64,000 bases of DNA, taken from positions 1 to 64,000 of the forward strand of contig NZ_JAJTTH010000005.1 of the NCBI RefSeq assembly GCF_021341665.1, given 5' to 3'. The notes beneath the pieces are model-generated. The model was given only the letters and a program-made list of their open reading frames with translations, was not told where the DNA came from and searched no databases. Positions 35,713 to 44,817 of the stretch are shown piece after piece. The stretch comes from Pseudomonas sp. Au-Pse12 (lineage in GTDB: Bacteria; Pseudomonadota; Gammaproteobacteria; Pseudomonadales; Pseudomonadaceae). The position numbers and the translations under genes are program-made. Within the stretch, counting starts at the first letter, position 1, and each line of letters begins with the position of its first letter.

Positions 35713-35765
35713 CTTCGCGGGCAAGCCCGCTGCTGTCAAACCTTGCAGCAGCGGCTTGCCCGCGT
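35713..35765. repeat. REP hairpin
   Basis: CGCGGGCAAGCCCGCTGCTG pairs with CAGCAGCGGCTTGCCCGCG across a short loop, forming a nearly perfect hairpin between convergent genes. Confidence 0.85.
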
Positions 35766-35770
35766 TGCAT

Positions 35771-37111
35771 TCAGGCCTGCGCCACGGCTCCCGGGACCAG
35801 GGGCAGCTCCAGGGTGGCGATGAATCCACCTTGGGGATGGTTGTCCAGTATCAGGCTGCCGCCATGGCGTTCCGCCGCGCGCCGGGCGATGGCCAGCCCC
35901 AGGCCGTGGCCCGGAGCGCTTTGCCCTGGCGCGCGGAAGAACGGCTCGCCGAGTTGGCGCAAGTGCTCGGCTTCCACGCCTGGGCCATGGTCGCGCACGC
36001 TGATCTGGATCTTTTCGCCCTGGCGCAGGGCCGTGACTTCGATCGGTTGCCCGGCAGGGTTGAAGCGCTGAGCGTTGCGCAGCAGGTTGTCCACCGCACG
36101 TTCAAGCATGGTCGGCCAGCCGCGCAGGTTCAGCTGCGGCTGGGCCTCTATCTGCACCGGCTGTTCCGGACAGGCCAGTTGCGCGTCTTTCTGCACGGCC
36201 AGCAGCAAGGCGTTGAGGTCCACCTCTTCAGCACTGGCGTTGTCCGCATCGACCCGGGCCAATACCAGAATCTCGCTGATCAGGGCTTCCAGGCGGTCAC
36301 ACTCGCGGGTCAGCCGCGGCCAGAGCTTTTCCCGTTCTTCGGGGGCTGCCCGCTCCGCCAGCGCCAAGGCAATGCGCAGGCGTGCCAGGGGCGAGCGCAG
36401 TTCGTGGGAAACGTCCCGCAGCAGTTGGCGCTGGCTGCCGATCAAGCTTTGCAGGCGTGAGCCCATGCGGTTGAAGTCCCGGGCCAGCACACCGAACTCA
36501 TCGCGGCGATTGGCCAGGCGTGCCAGGCTGTTCTGCTGATACGTGGCCTGGCCCAGGTCATGCACCGCACCGCGCAGGCGGCTTAGCGGGCGGGTAATGG
36601 ACAGGGTCACCAGGAGGCTGAACAGGGTCAGCACCACCAGAGCGATGGCCAGGGCGCTGAGGGGCCAGGTCAGGCTGTCGCGGTGCCAGGCGTCCAGTTC
36701 CGGGTGGGGAATGCGGTAGATGAACAGGTAGGTGTCGCCGGTGGTCGGGCTGGTGTATTCCGCGGTCAGGCGGCGCCAGGGCAGGTGTCGGTCGTCGTTG
36801 TTCTGCCGGGCCTCGAAGGCGGCGGCGCGACGCGGGAAGGTCCCGCGTACCACCGGGTCACCGCTCTCGTTGAGTACCTGAACATCGATGTGGTACTGGC
36901 GCTTGCGCTGCTGGAGGATGTCCTGGGCGGCGTCTTCGCCCTGGCTCTCGTAGGTTTGCGTCCATTCCTCGGTCAGGCTGTTGAGGCCTGGATGACGACT
37001 GAGGATCCAGGCGTCCTGGTTGAGCATGTGCCCGAGCAGGATCGACAGCCCTGCAACCAGGGTGATGGCCAGCCAGAAGCTGGCCAGAATGCGCCAGAAC
37101 AATGAACGCAC
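35771..37111 (-). CDS. cpxS: Sensor histidine kinase, CpxA/CpxS-like
   Basis: 446-residue membrane kinase. Helix 1 about residues 8-28, periplasmic sensor about 30-147, helix 2 about 148-172, then HAMP. Phospho-acceptor His236 in DVSHELRSPLARL; N box NLLRNAQRFN, G1 DHGPGV, F box FFRAPG and G2 GHGLGLAIA are intact, so it should be active. Third gene of a response-regulator/Spy-like/kinase set as in P. aeruginosa PA3204-PA3206 (CpxR/CpxS), which senses envelope stress. About 65 bases separate it from the Spy-like gene. Confidence 0.9.
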   Translation of the reverse strand: MRSLFWRILASFWLAITLVAGLSILLGHMLNQDAWILSRHPGLNSLTEEWTQTYESQGEDAAQDILQQRKRQYHIDVQVLNESGDPVVRGTFPRRAAAFEARQNNDDRHLPWRRLTAEYTSPTTGDTYLFIYRIPHPELDAWHRDSLTWPLSALAIALVVLTLFSLLVTLSITRPLSRLRGAVHDLGQATYQQNSLARLANRRDEFGVLARDFNRMGSRLQSLIGSQRQLLRDVSHELRSPLARLRIALALAERAAPEEREKLWPRLTRECDRLEALISEILVLARVDADNASAEEVDLNALLLAVQKDAQLACPEQPVQIEAQPQLNLRGWPTMLERAVDNLLRNAQRFNPAGQPIEVTALRQGEKIQISVRDHGPGVEAEHLRQLGEPFFRAPGQSAPGHGLGLAIARRAAERHGGSLILDNHPQGGFIATLELPLVPGAVAQA

Positions 37112-37176
37112 GGGAACTCCTCGAACGCGAAAGCCCAGTGGGGGGAGGCCACTGGGCTGGGATGGACGCTAACGCA

Positions 37177-37614
37177 TTATTGCGCTTTTTGCGGTTGTTG
37201 CGCTTTCCAGGCCTTGAACTCGGCCCATTCGGCGCGACGTTCCTCTTGTTTCTTCACAATGGCGTCGAATTCCTTCTGCTGCTCGGGCTTGAGCAGGGCG
37301 CGGATATCGGCCTGGGTCTTCTGATGTTTGGCGTCCAGTTCATCCTTCATGGCTTTCTGGTCGGCCGGCGAGAGTTTCTCCAGGTACTTTTCCACCACGG
37401 CCTTGCGGTCGTGCATTTGCTCGCCCATCAGCTTGCCGATTTGCTGGCGCTGTTCACGGCTCAGGTCCAGTTGGCTGAAAGGGCCTTTGCCGCGCATGTG
37501 TTCGCTGTGCCGAGGGCCGTCCATGGGGCCCATCGGGCCGTGACCTTCAGGCATGGCCATGGCCACGGTTGGCAGGGCGGCGGCGAACATCAGAGCGATC
37601 AGGGTCTTGCGCAT
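37177..37614 (-). CDS. Spy/CpxP-like periplasmic protein
   Basis: 145 residues with a cleavable signal peptide (MFAAALPTVAMA, cut about residue 20). The mature chain is helical and charged, with LTxxQ-type motifs (LDLSREQRQQIGKLMGEQM, LSPADQKAMKDE, LLKPEQQKEFDAI). CpxP/Spy proteins are cradle-shaped periplasmic chaperones, and CpxP inhibits the Cpx kinase. Its place between the response regulator and the kinase supports such a role. A CpxR-type direct repeat lies about 85 bases upstream of the start. Confidence 0.88.
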   Translation of the reverse strand: MRKTLIALMFAAALPTVAMAMPEGHGPMGPMDGPRHSEHMRGKGPFSQLDLSREQRQQIGKLMGEQMHDRKAVVEKYLEKLSPADQKAMKDELDAKHQKTQADIRALLKPEQQKEFDAIVKKQEERRAEWAEFKAWKAQQPQKAQ

Positions 37615-37696
37615 GGTGTGTCTCCTTGTCTCATTCCCGGTAAGTTCCGGATGAGTTCAGGTTACGCAGATCAAGGTCAGCGGCAGTCAGCGGAGG

Positions 37697-37712
37697 GTAA
37701 AGCTTGGGTAAA
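37697..37712. promoter_or_regulatory. CpxR-box-like direct repeat upstream of the Spy-like gene
   Basis: GTAAA-GCTTGG-GTAAA, two GTAAA half-sites 11 bases apart, matches the CpxR consensus GTAAA(N4-8)GTAAA. It lies in the 143-base gap between the response-regulator stop and the Spy-like start, so the Spy-like and kinase genes may have their own stress-induced promoter. Confidence 0.65.
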
Positions 37713-37757
37713 GAAGGTCTTTCCGGGCCCTGACACATGCGCCAGGGCACATTGGAA

Positions 37758-38435
37758 TCACAGGCTGTAGTAATAGCCGCGGCTGCGCAGGGCGACGATC
37801 CGTGGGCGGCCATCGGGGTGCGGGCCGATTTTCTTGCGCAGGTTGCTGACGTGCATGTCCAGGCTGCGGTCATACAGGGTCAGTTTGCGGCCGAGGGCGA
37901 TTTGCGCCAGCTCCTGCTTGTCCAGTGGCTCGCCCGGTTGCTTGAGCAGGGCTTCGAGCAGGCGGCTTTCGGAAACGGTCAGGGCGATGTCCTGGTCGTC
38001 GATGTTGACCACGCCGCGCACCGGGCTGAAGCACAGGTCGCCCAGTTCCATCTGGCTGGATGCCGCCACCGGATGGCTGCGGCGCAACACGGCGCGCAGG
38101 CGGGCGGTGAGTTCGCGAGGGTCGCAGGGTTTGGCCAGGTAGTCGTCGGCGCCCAGTTCCAGGCCGAGGATGCGGTCCAGGGGCTCGCCGCGGGCCGAGA
38201 GCATCAGCACCGGCAGGTCGGGATGGTCATTGCGCAGTTGCTTGAGCAGCTCCAGGCCGCTGCCGTCCGGCAGCATCACGTCCAGCACTACCGCCGCCGG
38301 CGCGGTTTCGGCCAGGGCGCGACGGGCGCTCAGGCCATCGTGGCAGGCCCGAACCTGAAAGCCTTCCTGGCCGAGCCAACTGCTCAGGAGCTCGCACAGC
38401 TCCTGGTCATCATCAATCAGTAACAGGTCGCTCAT
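37758..38435 (-). CDS. cpxR: Response regulator, CpxR/OmpR family
   Basis: 225 residues: receiver domain 1-120 with acidic pocket (LLIDDDQE), phospho-acceptor Asp52 in VVLDVMLPDG and Lys in YLAKP; winged-helix output domain about 130-225 with DIALTVSESRLLEALLKQPGE and LYDRSLDMHVSNLRKKIG. Partner of the kinase two genes downstream. It starts only seven bases after the stop of the coiled-coil gene, so it is also read from further upstream. Confidence 0.92.
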   Translation of the reverse strand: MSDLLLIDDDQELCELLSSWLGQEGFQVRACHDGLSARRALAETAPAAVVLDVMLPDGSGLELLKQLRNDHPDLPVLMLSARGEPLDRILGLELGADDYLAKPCDPRELTARLRAVLRRSHPVAASSQMELGDLCFSPVRGVVNIDDQDIALTVSESRLLEALLKQPGEPLDKQELAQIALGRKLTLYDRSLDMHVSNLRKKIGPHPDGRPRIVALRSRGYYYSL

Positions 38436-38442
38436 GAATCTC

Positions 38443-38853
38443 TCAATTTAGCCATTGTCGACGCTTGCGATGCCCGCCACTGGCAAAGATACCGCAGAGC
38501 AGGGCCAGCAGGGCCACGCCGCCACCGGTGACGAACCACTGCTGCTGATCGGTCAACCAGCGTGGCGCCGGGTTGGCCTGGGCCTCCTTGAGTTGCAGCT
38601 TGAGGCGCTGGTTCTCCTGGCGCAAGCGGTTCAGCTGGGGGCTTTCCCGTTCGGCATCGGCACTTTGCAGTTGTTTGCTCAGCTCATCGCGCAGGCGTTC
38701 GCTTTCTTTCAAGCGTTGCTGCAACTCGGTGATCTGACTGCCGGCGCTCAGGGACAGCGGCGTCGAATGGCCGGTTTCCTGAGTTTCTTCGGCAAGGGCC
38801 GGAGCCCCGATCGACAACATGACCAACAGCAGGCACAGCGGACCTTGGCGCAT
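38443..38853 (-). CDS. Signal-peptide, coiled-coil, membrane-anchored protein
   Basis: 136 residues from ATG 38853 (AGGAG upstream). Signal peptide with cleavage after ALAEE, a central coiled coil of about 60 residues (ITELQQRLKESERLRDELSKQ and following), then a C-terminal membrane helix (VTGGGVALLALLCGIFASGG) and a basic end. This is the second half of the SH3-and-anchor architecture seen in some gammaproteobacterial proteins, here without the SH3 part. Function unknown. It immediately precedes cpxR. Confidence 0.72.
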   Translation of the reverse strand: MRQGPLCLLLVMLSIGAPALAEETQETGHSTPLSLSAGSQITELQQRLKESERLRDELSKQLQSADAERESPQLNRLRQENQRLKLQLKEAQANPAPRWLTDQQQWFVTGGGVALLALLCGIFASGGHRKRRQWLN

Positions 38854-38963
38854 CGAAACTCCTGATTCCAATCGAGTGTTGGGCAGGTTGTCGGCAGTCA
38901 AACGAGAATAATGAGCGATTGAGAACGCGATGGCCCCTGAAGGTTCATCGCGTTTCGGGGGAA

Positions 38964-39263
38964 TTACGGCATCGATTGCCTGAACGGCTTGACCAGCACA
39001 TTGGCGTAGACGCCGGCGGTCACGAAGGGGTCGGCCTCGGCCCAGGCCTGGGCGGCTTCCAGGGATTCGAACTCGGCCACGATCAGGCTCCCGGTGAAAC
39101 CGGCGGCGCCCGGGTCATTGCTGTCGATCGCCGGGTGGGGGCCGGCCAGCACCACACGCCCTTGGTCGTTGAGCACTTGCAGCCGTTCCAGGTGGGCCGG
39201 CCGGTTGGCCAGGCGTTTTTCCAGGGAATTGGCAACGTCTGTGGCAATGATTGCGTAAAGCAT
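38964..39263 (-). CDS. yciI: YciI-family protein
   Basis: 99 residues from ATG 39263, which directly follows the yciB stop codon. Ferredoxin-like fold family with the conserved His/Asp pair: [12 protein letters not shown] and the DPF motif in [14 protein letters not shown]. YciI homologues occur with YciB throughout gammaproteobacteria; a proposed enzymatic activity is unproven. Translational coupling to yciB is likely. Confidence 0.88.
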   Translation of the reverse strand: MLYAIIATDVANSLEKRLANRPAHLERLQVLNDQGRVVLAGPHPAIDSNDPGAAGFTGSLIVAEFESLEAAQAWAEADPFVTAGVYANVLVKPFRQSMP

Positions 39264-39264
39264 G

Positions 39265-39861
39265 TCAGTCCTCGGTTTTCGGGGTGGTGGGGTCGGCGTC
39301 ATGCAGGTGGCGCGACAGGTAGATGCCCTGGCCCACCAGGAACAATACCGTCATGCCCAGGCTGCCGAAGACCTTGAAGTCGACCCAGATGCTCTGGAAC
39401 GTGAAGGCGACAAACAGGTTGGCGGCACCGCAGAACAGGAAGAAGGCGATCCAGGCGATGTTCAAGCGAGTCCAGACCGGCTCCGGCAGGGTCAGTGCGT
39501 GGCCCATGATGCGCTTGATCAGCAGGCGGTCGCCGATGAAATGGCTACCGATGAAGGCCAGGGCGAACAGCCAGTTGACCACCGGGGCTTTCCATTTGAG
39601 GAAGGTTTCGCTGTGGAAGGCCAGGGTCAGGCTGCCGAAGACCAGGCAGGCGACCAGGGTCAGCCACTGGCTTTTTTCCAGCTTGCGCTGGGACACGAAC
39701 AGCGCGCCATACACCACCAGGGAGCTGATGATCAGCACTGCTGTAGCGCTGTAGATACCGCCCACGCTGACTTCATGACCGGCAAGGTCGACGACGCGGG
39801 GATCGATTTTATAGACGATGAAAAACAGGAACAGCGGGATGAAGTCGATGAATTGTTTCAC
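39265..39861 (-). CDS. yciB: Inner membrane protein YciB (septation protein A)
   Basis: 198-residue membrane protein with about five helices, starting with GTG 39861 ([14 protein letters not shown]). Motifs [23 protein letters not shown] and [20 protein letters not shown] are diagnostic. Involved in envelope integrity and cell division in enterobacteria. The reading frame continues upstream but into the opposite-strand RNase AM gene, so the earlier Met codons are rejected. The stop lies one base before the yciI ATG. Confidence 0.9.
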   Translation of the reverse strand: MKQFIDFIPLFLFFIVYKIDPRVVDLAGHEVSVGGIYSATAVLIISSLVVYGALFVSQRKLEKSQWLTLVACLVFGSLTLAFHSETFLKWKAPVVNWLFALAFIGSHFIGDRLLIKRIMGHALTLPEPVWTRLNIAWIAFFLFCGAANLFVAFTFQSIWVDFKVFGSLGMTVLFLVGQGIYLSRHLHDADPTTPKTED

Positions 39862-39948
39862 AGTGGCAGCCAGAAGCAGGATGTCCCGGCATAATAACAA
39901 ACATCCTTGGTAGCGAAAGCGCCAGCTGACTTGAGGTTTTATCGTCCT

Positions 39949-40809
39949 GTGAATGTTGATTTGCACTGCCATAGCACGGCCTCCGACGGCGCTCTTGCGC
40001 CTGCGGTTCTGGTTGCGCGTGCGTACGAGAGAGGCGTGCGAATCCTGTCCCTGACCGACCACGACACCCTCGAAGGGCTGGACGAGGCCCGTCAGGCGGC
40101 GCAACAACTGGGCATGCAATTGGTCAATGGGGTCGAGCTGTCCTGTACCTGGGGGGGCGCCACCATCCATGTGCTGGGCTATGGCTTCGATACCCGGGCT
40201 CCAGCATTGGTGGAGGCCATCGAAAAACTCCACGAAGGCCGCTGGCTGCGTTCGGAGGAGATCAGCCGCAAGCTGGCCCTCAAGGGCATGCCGGGAGCGC
40301 TGGAAGGCGCCCGGGCGATCCAGCAGGAACTGGGAGACAGCGGCAACGCCCCGGCGCGGCCGCACTTTGCCGACTATCTGGTACGCGCCGGCTTTGTGAA
40401 GGATCGTGCCGAGGCGTTTCGCAAATGGCTGGGTGCCGGCAAGCTGGGGGACGTCAAGCAGCATTGGCCGACCCTGGAAGAAACCGTCGGCACGCTGCGG
40501 GCCGCGGGGGCCTGGGTCAGCCTGGCCCATCCCTGGCATTACGATTTCACCCGCAGCAAGCGTCGCCGCTTGATTGCCGACTATATTCAAGCCGGTGGTC
40601 ATGCAATCGAAGTGGTCAATGGCCACCAACCTGCAGAGCAAGTGGGCAGTTTGGCTATTCTTGCTCGTGAATTCGGACTGCTGGTCAGCGCCGGCAGTGA
40701 CTTTCATGGACCTGGAGGCTGGTCCGAGATCGGCGAGTACCGCCCGGTTCCGGAGGACCTGCCGCCCCTTTGGTGTCGGTTCAAACATGAGCCAATTATT
40801 GCCGCCTGA
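39949..40809 (+). CDS. PHP-domain RNase AM (YciV/TrpH)
   Basis: 286 residues from GTG 39949, chosen because the protein then begins [14 protein letters not shown] like its homologues; a TTG about 42 bases earlier is in frame. PHP-domain metal ligands are visible: [30 protein letters not shown] and GSDFHG. E. coli RNase AM is a 5'-3' exonuclease that trims 5' ends of rRNA. First gene of the forward yciO-scpA-scpB operon; its stop overlaps the region upstream of yciO. Confidence 0.87.
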   Translation: MNVDLHCHSTASDGALAPAVLVARAYERGVRILSLTDHDTLEGLDEARQAAQQLGMQLVNGVELSCTWGGATIHVLGYGFDTRAPALVEAIEKLHEGRWLRSEEISRKLALKGMPGALEGARAIQQELGDSGNAPARPHFADYLVRAGFVKDRAEAFRKWLGAGKLGDVKQHWPTLEETVGTLRAAGAWVSLAHPWHYDFTRSKRRRLIADYIQAGGHAIEVVNGHQPAEQVGSLAILAREFGLLVSAGSDFHGPGGWSEIGEYRPVPEDLPPLWCRFKHEPIIAA

Positions 40810-40822
40810 ACAGGTAGAGACA

Positions 40823-41452
40823 GTGAGTCAATTTTTCCAGATCCACCCGGAAAACCCACAGCCACGCCTGATCAAACAGGCTGTCGAGATCATTCGCAGC
40901 GGTGGCGTGGTGATCTATCCCACCGATTCGTCCTACGCCGTCGCCTGCCAGATGGGCGACAAGGGCGCGATCGAGCGGGTGCGACGCCTGCGTCAGCTGG
41001 ACGAAAAGCACAACTTCGCGCTGATCTGCAGTGACCTGTCGCAGTTGGGCCTGTTCGCCAAGATCGACACCGGTACCTTCCGCCTGCTCAAGGCCCATGT
41101 GCCGGGGCCTTACACCTTCATTCTCAACGCCACTCGGGAAGTGCCGCGCCTGCTGCTGCACCCCAAGCGCCGCACTATCGGCCTGCGGGTGCCGAGCAAC
41201 CCGATTGCCCTGGCGCTGCTGGCCGAACTGGGCGAGCCGCTGATGAGCGTCAGCCTGATCATGCCCGGTGATACCGAGGCGTTGAGCGATCCCTACGAGA
41301 TGCGCCAGTTGCTGGAGCACCAGGTGGACCTGATCATCGACGGCGGTTTCGGCAGCACCGAGTCCTCCACGGTGATCAACCTTGCCGATGGCGAGCCGGA
41401 AGTGATCCGCGTCGGTTGCGGCGACCCCGCGCCGTTCATGGCCGAGGCCTAG
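40823..41452 (+). CDS. yciO: YciO-like threonylcarbamoyl-AMP synthase family protein
   Basis: 209 residues from GTG 40823, fourteen bases after the RNase AM stop; an ATG at 40787 would overlap that gene. YrdC/YciO signature motifs: [47 protein letters not shown] and GLRVPSN. YciO is the paralogue of TsaC/TsaB-dependent tRNA t6A synthesis; its own role is minor or unclear. It ends immediately before scpA. Confidence 0.88.
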   Translation: MSQFFQIHPENPQPRLIKQAVEIIRSGGVVIYPTDSSYAVACQMGDKGAIERVRRLRQLDEKHNFALICSDLSQLGLFAKIDTGTFRLLKAHVPGPYTFILNATREVPRLLLHPKRRTIGLRVPSNPIALALLAELGEPLMSVSLIMPGDTEALSDPYEMRQLLEHQVDLIIDGGFGSTESSTVINLADGEPEVIRVGCGDPAPFMAEA

Positions 41453-42271
41453 ATGTCCGCAGTGGAAACCGTTGACGATCAGGCCGGCGCCCAGCAGGAG
41501 CTGCCGTTTGCCATGGTCTACGGCCAGGCGGTCATGGAAATGCCCCTGGACCTGTACATCCCCCCGGATGCCCTGGAGGTCTTCCTCGAAGCCTTCGAGG
41601 GCCCGTTGGACTTGCTGCTGTACCTGATCCGCAAGCAGAACATCAATATCCTCGACATCCCGGTGGCGGAAATCACCCGCCAGTACATGGGCTATGTGGA
41701 GTTGATGCAATCGGTGCGCCTGGAGCTGGCCGCCGAGTACCTGGTGATGGCGGCGATGCTGGCCGAGATCAAATCGCGAATGCTTCTGCCGCGTTCCGCC
41801 GAGGTCGAGGAAGAAGAGGACGACCCGCGAGCCGAACTGATTCGCCGCCTGCAGGAATACGAGCGCTTCAAGGCCGCCGCTGAAGGCATCGATGGCCTGA
41901 GCCGGGTTGGTCGCGACGTGGTGGTGCCCAAGCTCGATGCTCCCGAGGCCCGGGTGCGCAAGCTGCTGCCGGATGTGGCCCTGGAAGAGTTGCTGATGTC
42001 CATGGCCGAGGTGCTGCGCCGTGGCGACATGTTCGAAAGCCACCAGGTCAGCCGTGAGGCCCTCTCTACCCGCGAGCGCATGAGCGATGTGCTGGAGCGG
42101 CTCAAGGGCGGCGGTTTCGTGCCCTTTGTCGAGCTGTTCACCGCCGAGGAAGGGCGCCTGGGGGTGGTGGTGACCTTCATGGCGATCCTCGAACTGGTCA
42201 AGGAATCCCTGGTCGAGCTGGTGCAGAATGAGCCCTTTGCGGCCATCCACGTACGGGCGCGAGCCGAATAA
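41453..42271 (+). CDS. scpA: Segregation and condensation protein A
   Basis: 272-residue kleisin of the Smc-ScpAB condensin that shapes the chromosome. Conserved FEGPLDLLLYLIRKQNINILDIPV, the AAEYLVMAAMLAEIKSRMLLP helix, and the C-terminal winged helix with VVTFMAILELVKESLVELVQ. An acidic linker (EVEEEEDDPRAE) separates the parts. The start follows the yciO stop with no gap; scpB follows after 12 bases. Pseudomonas also has MksB; the present ScpAB set is the canonical one. Confidence 0.94.
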   Translation: MSAVETVDDQAGAQQELPFAMVYGQAVMEMPLDLYIPPDALEVFLEAFEGPLDLLLYLIRKQNINILDIPVAEITRQYMGYVELMQSVRLELAAEYLVMAAMLAEIKSRMLLPRSAEVEEEEDDPRAELIRRLQEYERFKAAAEGIDGLSRVGRDVVVPKLDAPEARVRKLLPDVALEELLMSMAEVLRRGDMFESHQVSREALSTRERMSDVLERLKGGGFVPFVELFTAEEGRLGVVVTFMAILELVKESLVELVQNEPFAAIHVRARAE

Positions 42272-42283
42272 CGAGCTTAAATC

Positions 42284-43291
42284 ATGAACCTGAATGAACC
42301 CCGCGAGCTGGCCTCCCTGCTCGAAGCCTTTCTGTTGGCCTCGGGAAAACCCCAGTCCCTGGAACGCCTGTTCGAGCTCTTCGAAGAAGCCGAGCGGCCG
42401 GACCCTGCGGTCTTCAAGAAGGCCCTGACCCTGCTCGGCAAATCCTGCGAGGGGCGGGCCTTCGAGCTCAAGGAAGTGGCTTCCGGCTATCGCCTGCAGA
42501 TCCGCGAAAAGTTCGCGCCCTGGGTCGGCCGCCTGTGGGAGGAGCGCCCGCAGCGCTACTCCCGTGCCCTGCTGGAAACCATGGCGCTGATTGCCTACCG
42601 CCAACCCATCACCCGCGGCGAGATCGAGGACGTGCGCGGCGTGGCGGTCAACAGCAACATCGTCAAGACCCTGCTGGAGCGCGAGTGGATCCGTGTGGTG
42701 GGGTATCGCGATGTGCCGGGAAAACCGGCGATGTTCGCCACCACCAAGGCCTTTCTCGACCACTTCAATCTGAAGAACCTTGACGACCTGCCGCCGCTGG
42801 CCGAGCTGCGGGAGATCGAGGCCGAGCCGGTGCTGGAGTTCGATGACGCGCCCGTGCCCGAGCACCTGCAGCAACTGGCCGACGCCAGCGCCGAGCCGGA
42901 AGAGCCCAAGGAAGAAACCAGCTTCCATACCCTGTTGCTGGAGCTGGACTCCATGGAGGAGGGGATCAAGACCGACTTCGACGACCTGCATCGTGATGGC
43001 GCGGTTGAGCCTGGGAACTCGGAGCCGCTGTTCGATCAGCCAGAGGTGCAAGCCGAGCCTGACATCCCGGGTGACGACTTGGATGACTCCCATGAGTTTG
43101 CAGTCGAGCCCGAAGCGCAGCCGCAGGTTGAAGCCGAGGACGATGTGCTGGGTGTCGCCGAGGCCCGGGCCAAATTGCTGGCCGCCGTTGCAGCCCTGGA
43201 GCCTTCGGTGCCGGAGTTGAGCGAAGAAGAGGCCGAAGCCCTGGCCCTGGCCGAAGCCATTGAAAACGAACGCCGCCTGCTGGACGACTGA
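42284..43291 (+). CDS. scpB: Segregation and condensation protein B
   Basis: 335 residues. The N-terminal 190 residues carry the ScpB winged-helix pair (LLASGKPQSLERLFELFE, LETMALIAYRQPITRGEIEDVRGV, LDHFNLKNLDDLPPL). The last 140 residues are a long acidic, Glu/Ala/Pro-rich tail of low complexity, not present in short ScpB proteins such as those of Bacillus but usual in pseudomonads. It binds ScpA and Smc in the condensin complex. Confidence 0.92.
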   Translation: MNLNEPRELASLLEAFLLASGKPQSLERLFELFEEAERPDPAVFKKALTLLGKSCEGRAFELKEVASGYRLQIREKFAPWVGRLWEERPQRYSRALLETMALIAYRQPITRGEIEDVRGVAVNSNIVKTLLEREWIRVVGYRDVPGKPAMFATTKAFLDHFNLKNLDDLPPLAELREIEAEPVLEFDDAPVPEHLQQLADASAEPEEPKEETSFHTLLLELDSMEEGIKTDFDDLHRDGAVEPGNSEPLFDQPEVQAEPDIPGDDLDDSHEFAVEPEAQPQVEAEDDVLGVAEARAKLLAAVAALEPSVPELSEEEAEALALAEAIENERRLLDD

Positions 43292-43517
43292 CGCACGGCT
43301 TGCGGGCCTCTTCGTCGGCCAGCCGGCTTCTACGGGGGGATGTTCGTCACCGATGGGCGGAAAAAAGCCCGGGCGGCGACTTATCAACTAGTCTGTGATG
43401 CGCAACTGCCGCCATGAGCGTATGATTCGCGACCCTTTGGCGATCCCTTCGCCACAGAACCTGTTTTCACGTCTTCAGGCCGCTCTAACCTGAAGCGCTA
43501 CACCGGGAGGTGCCCAG
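43292..43517. repeat. Intergenic region with REP element before rluB
   Basis: A REP unit (GGCCTCTTCGTCGGCCAGCCGGCTTC) follows scpB at about 43305-43340. The rest should hold the rluB promoter; a GAGG ribosome site is found just before 43518. Confidence 0.5.
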
Positions 43518-44708
43518 ATGAGCGATACCGATCAGAACGACCAGGAAATCCGTCCAGCCGGCGAGAAACTGCAGAAAGTCCTCGCCCGCATCGGCGTTGG
43601 CTCGCGCCGCGACGTCGAGGCCTGGATCAGCCAGGGCCGGATCAAGGTCAACGGCAAAGAGGCCACCCTGGGCCTGCGCGTCGACCTGCATGACGCCATT
43701 TCCATCGATGGCAAGGTGATCAAGCGCGAAGAGGCCGCCGAATCGGTGCGCCGCGTGATCATGTACAACAAGCCCGACGGCGAGATCTGCACCCGTGACG
43801 ACCCGGAAGGCCGTCCAACCGTGTTCGACAAGCTGCCGCGTCCGCGCGAAGGCCGCTGGATCAACATCGGTCGCCTGGACATCAACACCACCGGCTTGCT
43901 GATGTTCACCACCGACGGTGAGCTGGCCAACCGCCTGATGCACCCTTCCTACGAGATGGACCGCGAGTACGCGGTGCGTGTGCGTGGTGAAGTCGACGAC
44001 GAGATGATCGAGCGCCTCAAGGCCGGGGTCATGCTCGAAGACGGCCCGGCCAAGTTCACCGACATCCAGCAGGCGCCCGGTGGCGAAGGTTTCAACCACT
44101 GGTACCATTGTGTGGTGATGGAAGGGCGCAACCGTGAAGTGCGCCGCCTGTGGGAGTCCCAGGGCCTGGTGGTCAGCCGCCTGAAGCGCGTGCGCTTCGG
44201 TCCGGTGTTCCTCAACTCCGACCTGCCCATGGGCCGCTGGCGCGAAATGAGCCAGTACGAAGTCGATGTGCTCAGTGCCGAAGTCGGCCTGACCCCGGTG
44301 GCGCTGCCGCAGCTCAACGCCAAGTCCAAGGACAAGCTGGAGCGCATGCAGCGCAAATCCTCGCGTCCGGTGGGCAAGAGCGAGCGCGTGCGCACCCTGC
44401 GTCCGGCCAACGGTGCACCGGCCAACCCGCGTGTTTCCCGTGAGCCGCAGATCGAAGGCGAGCGCCCAGGGCGCAAGCCGGCGGCGCGCCCGGATGGCGA
44501 GCGTGGCTCCCGTGCTCCGCGTCCGGCCACTGGCCGTGGTACCCCGGTAGCCGAGCGTCCGGCGGACACCAAGCGCCCCGCCAAACCGGCGCCGAAGTCC
44601 AAGCGCCCAAGCCTGGTGCTGGACAAGGACGCGCCGTCCGGCAAGCGTCGTGGCGCCCCGGCCGGTACAGGCCAGCGTCCTGGCTTCGGTCGTCGCAAGC
44701 CGGAGTAA
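43518..44708 (+). CDS. rluB: 23S rRNA pseudouridine(2605) synthase
   Basis: 396 residues. S4 RNA-binding domain at about 12-70 (EKLQKVLARIGVGSRRDVEAWI), then the RsuA/RluB catalytic domain with YNKPDGEICTRDDPEGRPTVF and the catalytic Asp in IGRLDINTTGLLMFTTDGEL. The last 130 residues are a basic, Pro/Arg/Lys-rich tail of low complexity probably contacting rRNA. Modifies U2605 in the large-subunit rRNA. A strong terminator follows. Confidence 0.93.
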   Translation: MSDTDQNDQEIRPAGEKLQKVLARIGVGSRRDVEAWISQGRIKVNGKEATLGLRVDLHDAISIDGKVIKREEAAESVRRVIMYNKPDGEICTRDDPEGRPTVFDKLPRPREGRWINIGRLDINTTGLLMFTTDGELANRLMHPSYEMDREYAVRVRGEVDDEMIERLKAGVMLEDGPAKFTDIQQAPGGEGFNHWYHCVVMEGRNREVRRLWESQGLVVSRLKRVRFGPVFLNSDLPMGRWREMSQYEVDVLSAEVGLTPVALPQLNAKSKDKLERMQRKSSRPVGKSERVRTLRPANGAPANPRVSREPQIEGERPGRKPAARPDGERGSRAPRPATGRGTPVAERPADTKRPAKPAPKSKRPSLVLDKDAPSGKRRGAPAGTGQRPGFGRRKPE

Positions 44709-44724
44709 GCTTCGGCCCGCCGAC

Positions 44725-44758
44725 AAAAACGCCAACCTGCGGGTTGGCGTTTTTTTTT
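44725..44758 (+). terminator. Rho-independent terminator after rluB
   Basis: AAAACGCCAACC, loop TGCG, GGTTGGCGTTTT and a further run of T residues. Confidence 0.95.
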
Positions 44759-44817
44759 GCCTGCCGCCACGTAGGAACCGGCTGGCCGGCGAACAGGCCC
44801 GCAAGCTGGTTGCTGCG

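Noticed and set aside
39862..40788. N-terminal extension of YciB
   Set aside because: Antisense to the RNase AM gene; GTG 39861 gives the family length.
40796..43387. 863-codon open frame on the minus strand
   Set aside because: Exactly antisense to yciO, scpA and scpB, rich in His/Gln, no ribosome site; a high-GC mirror frame.
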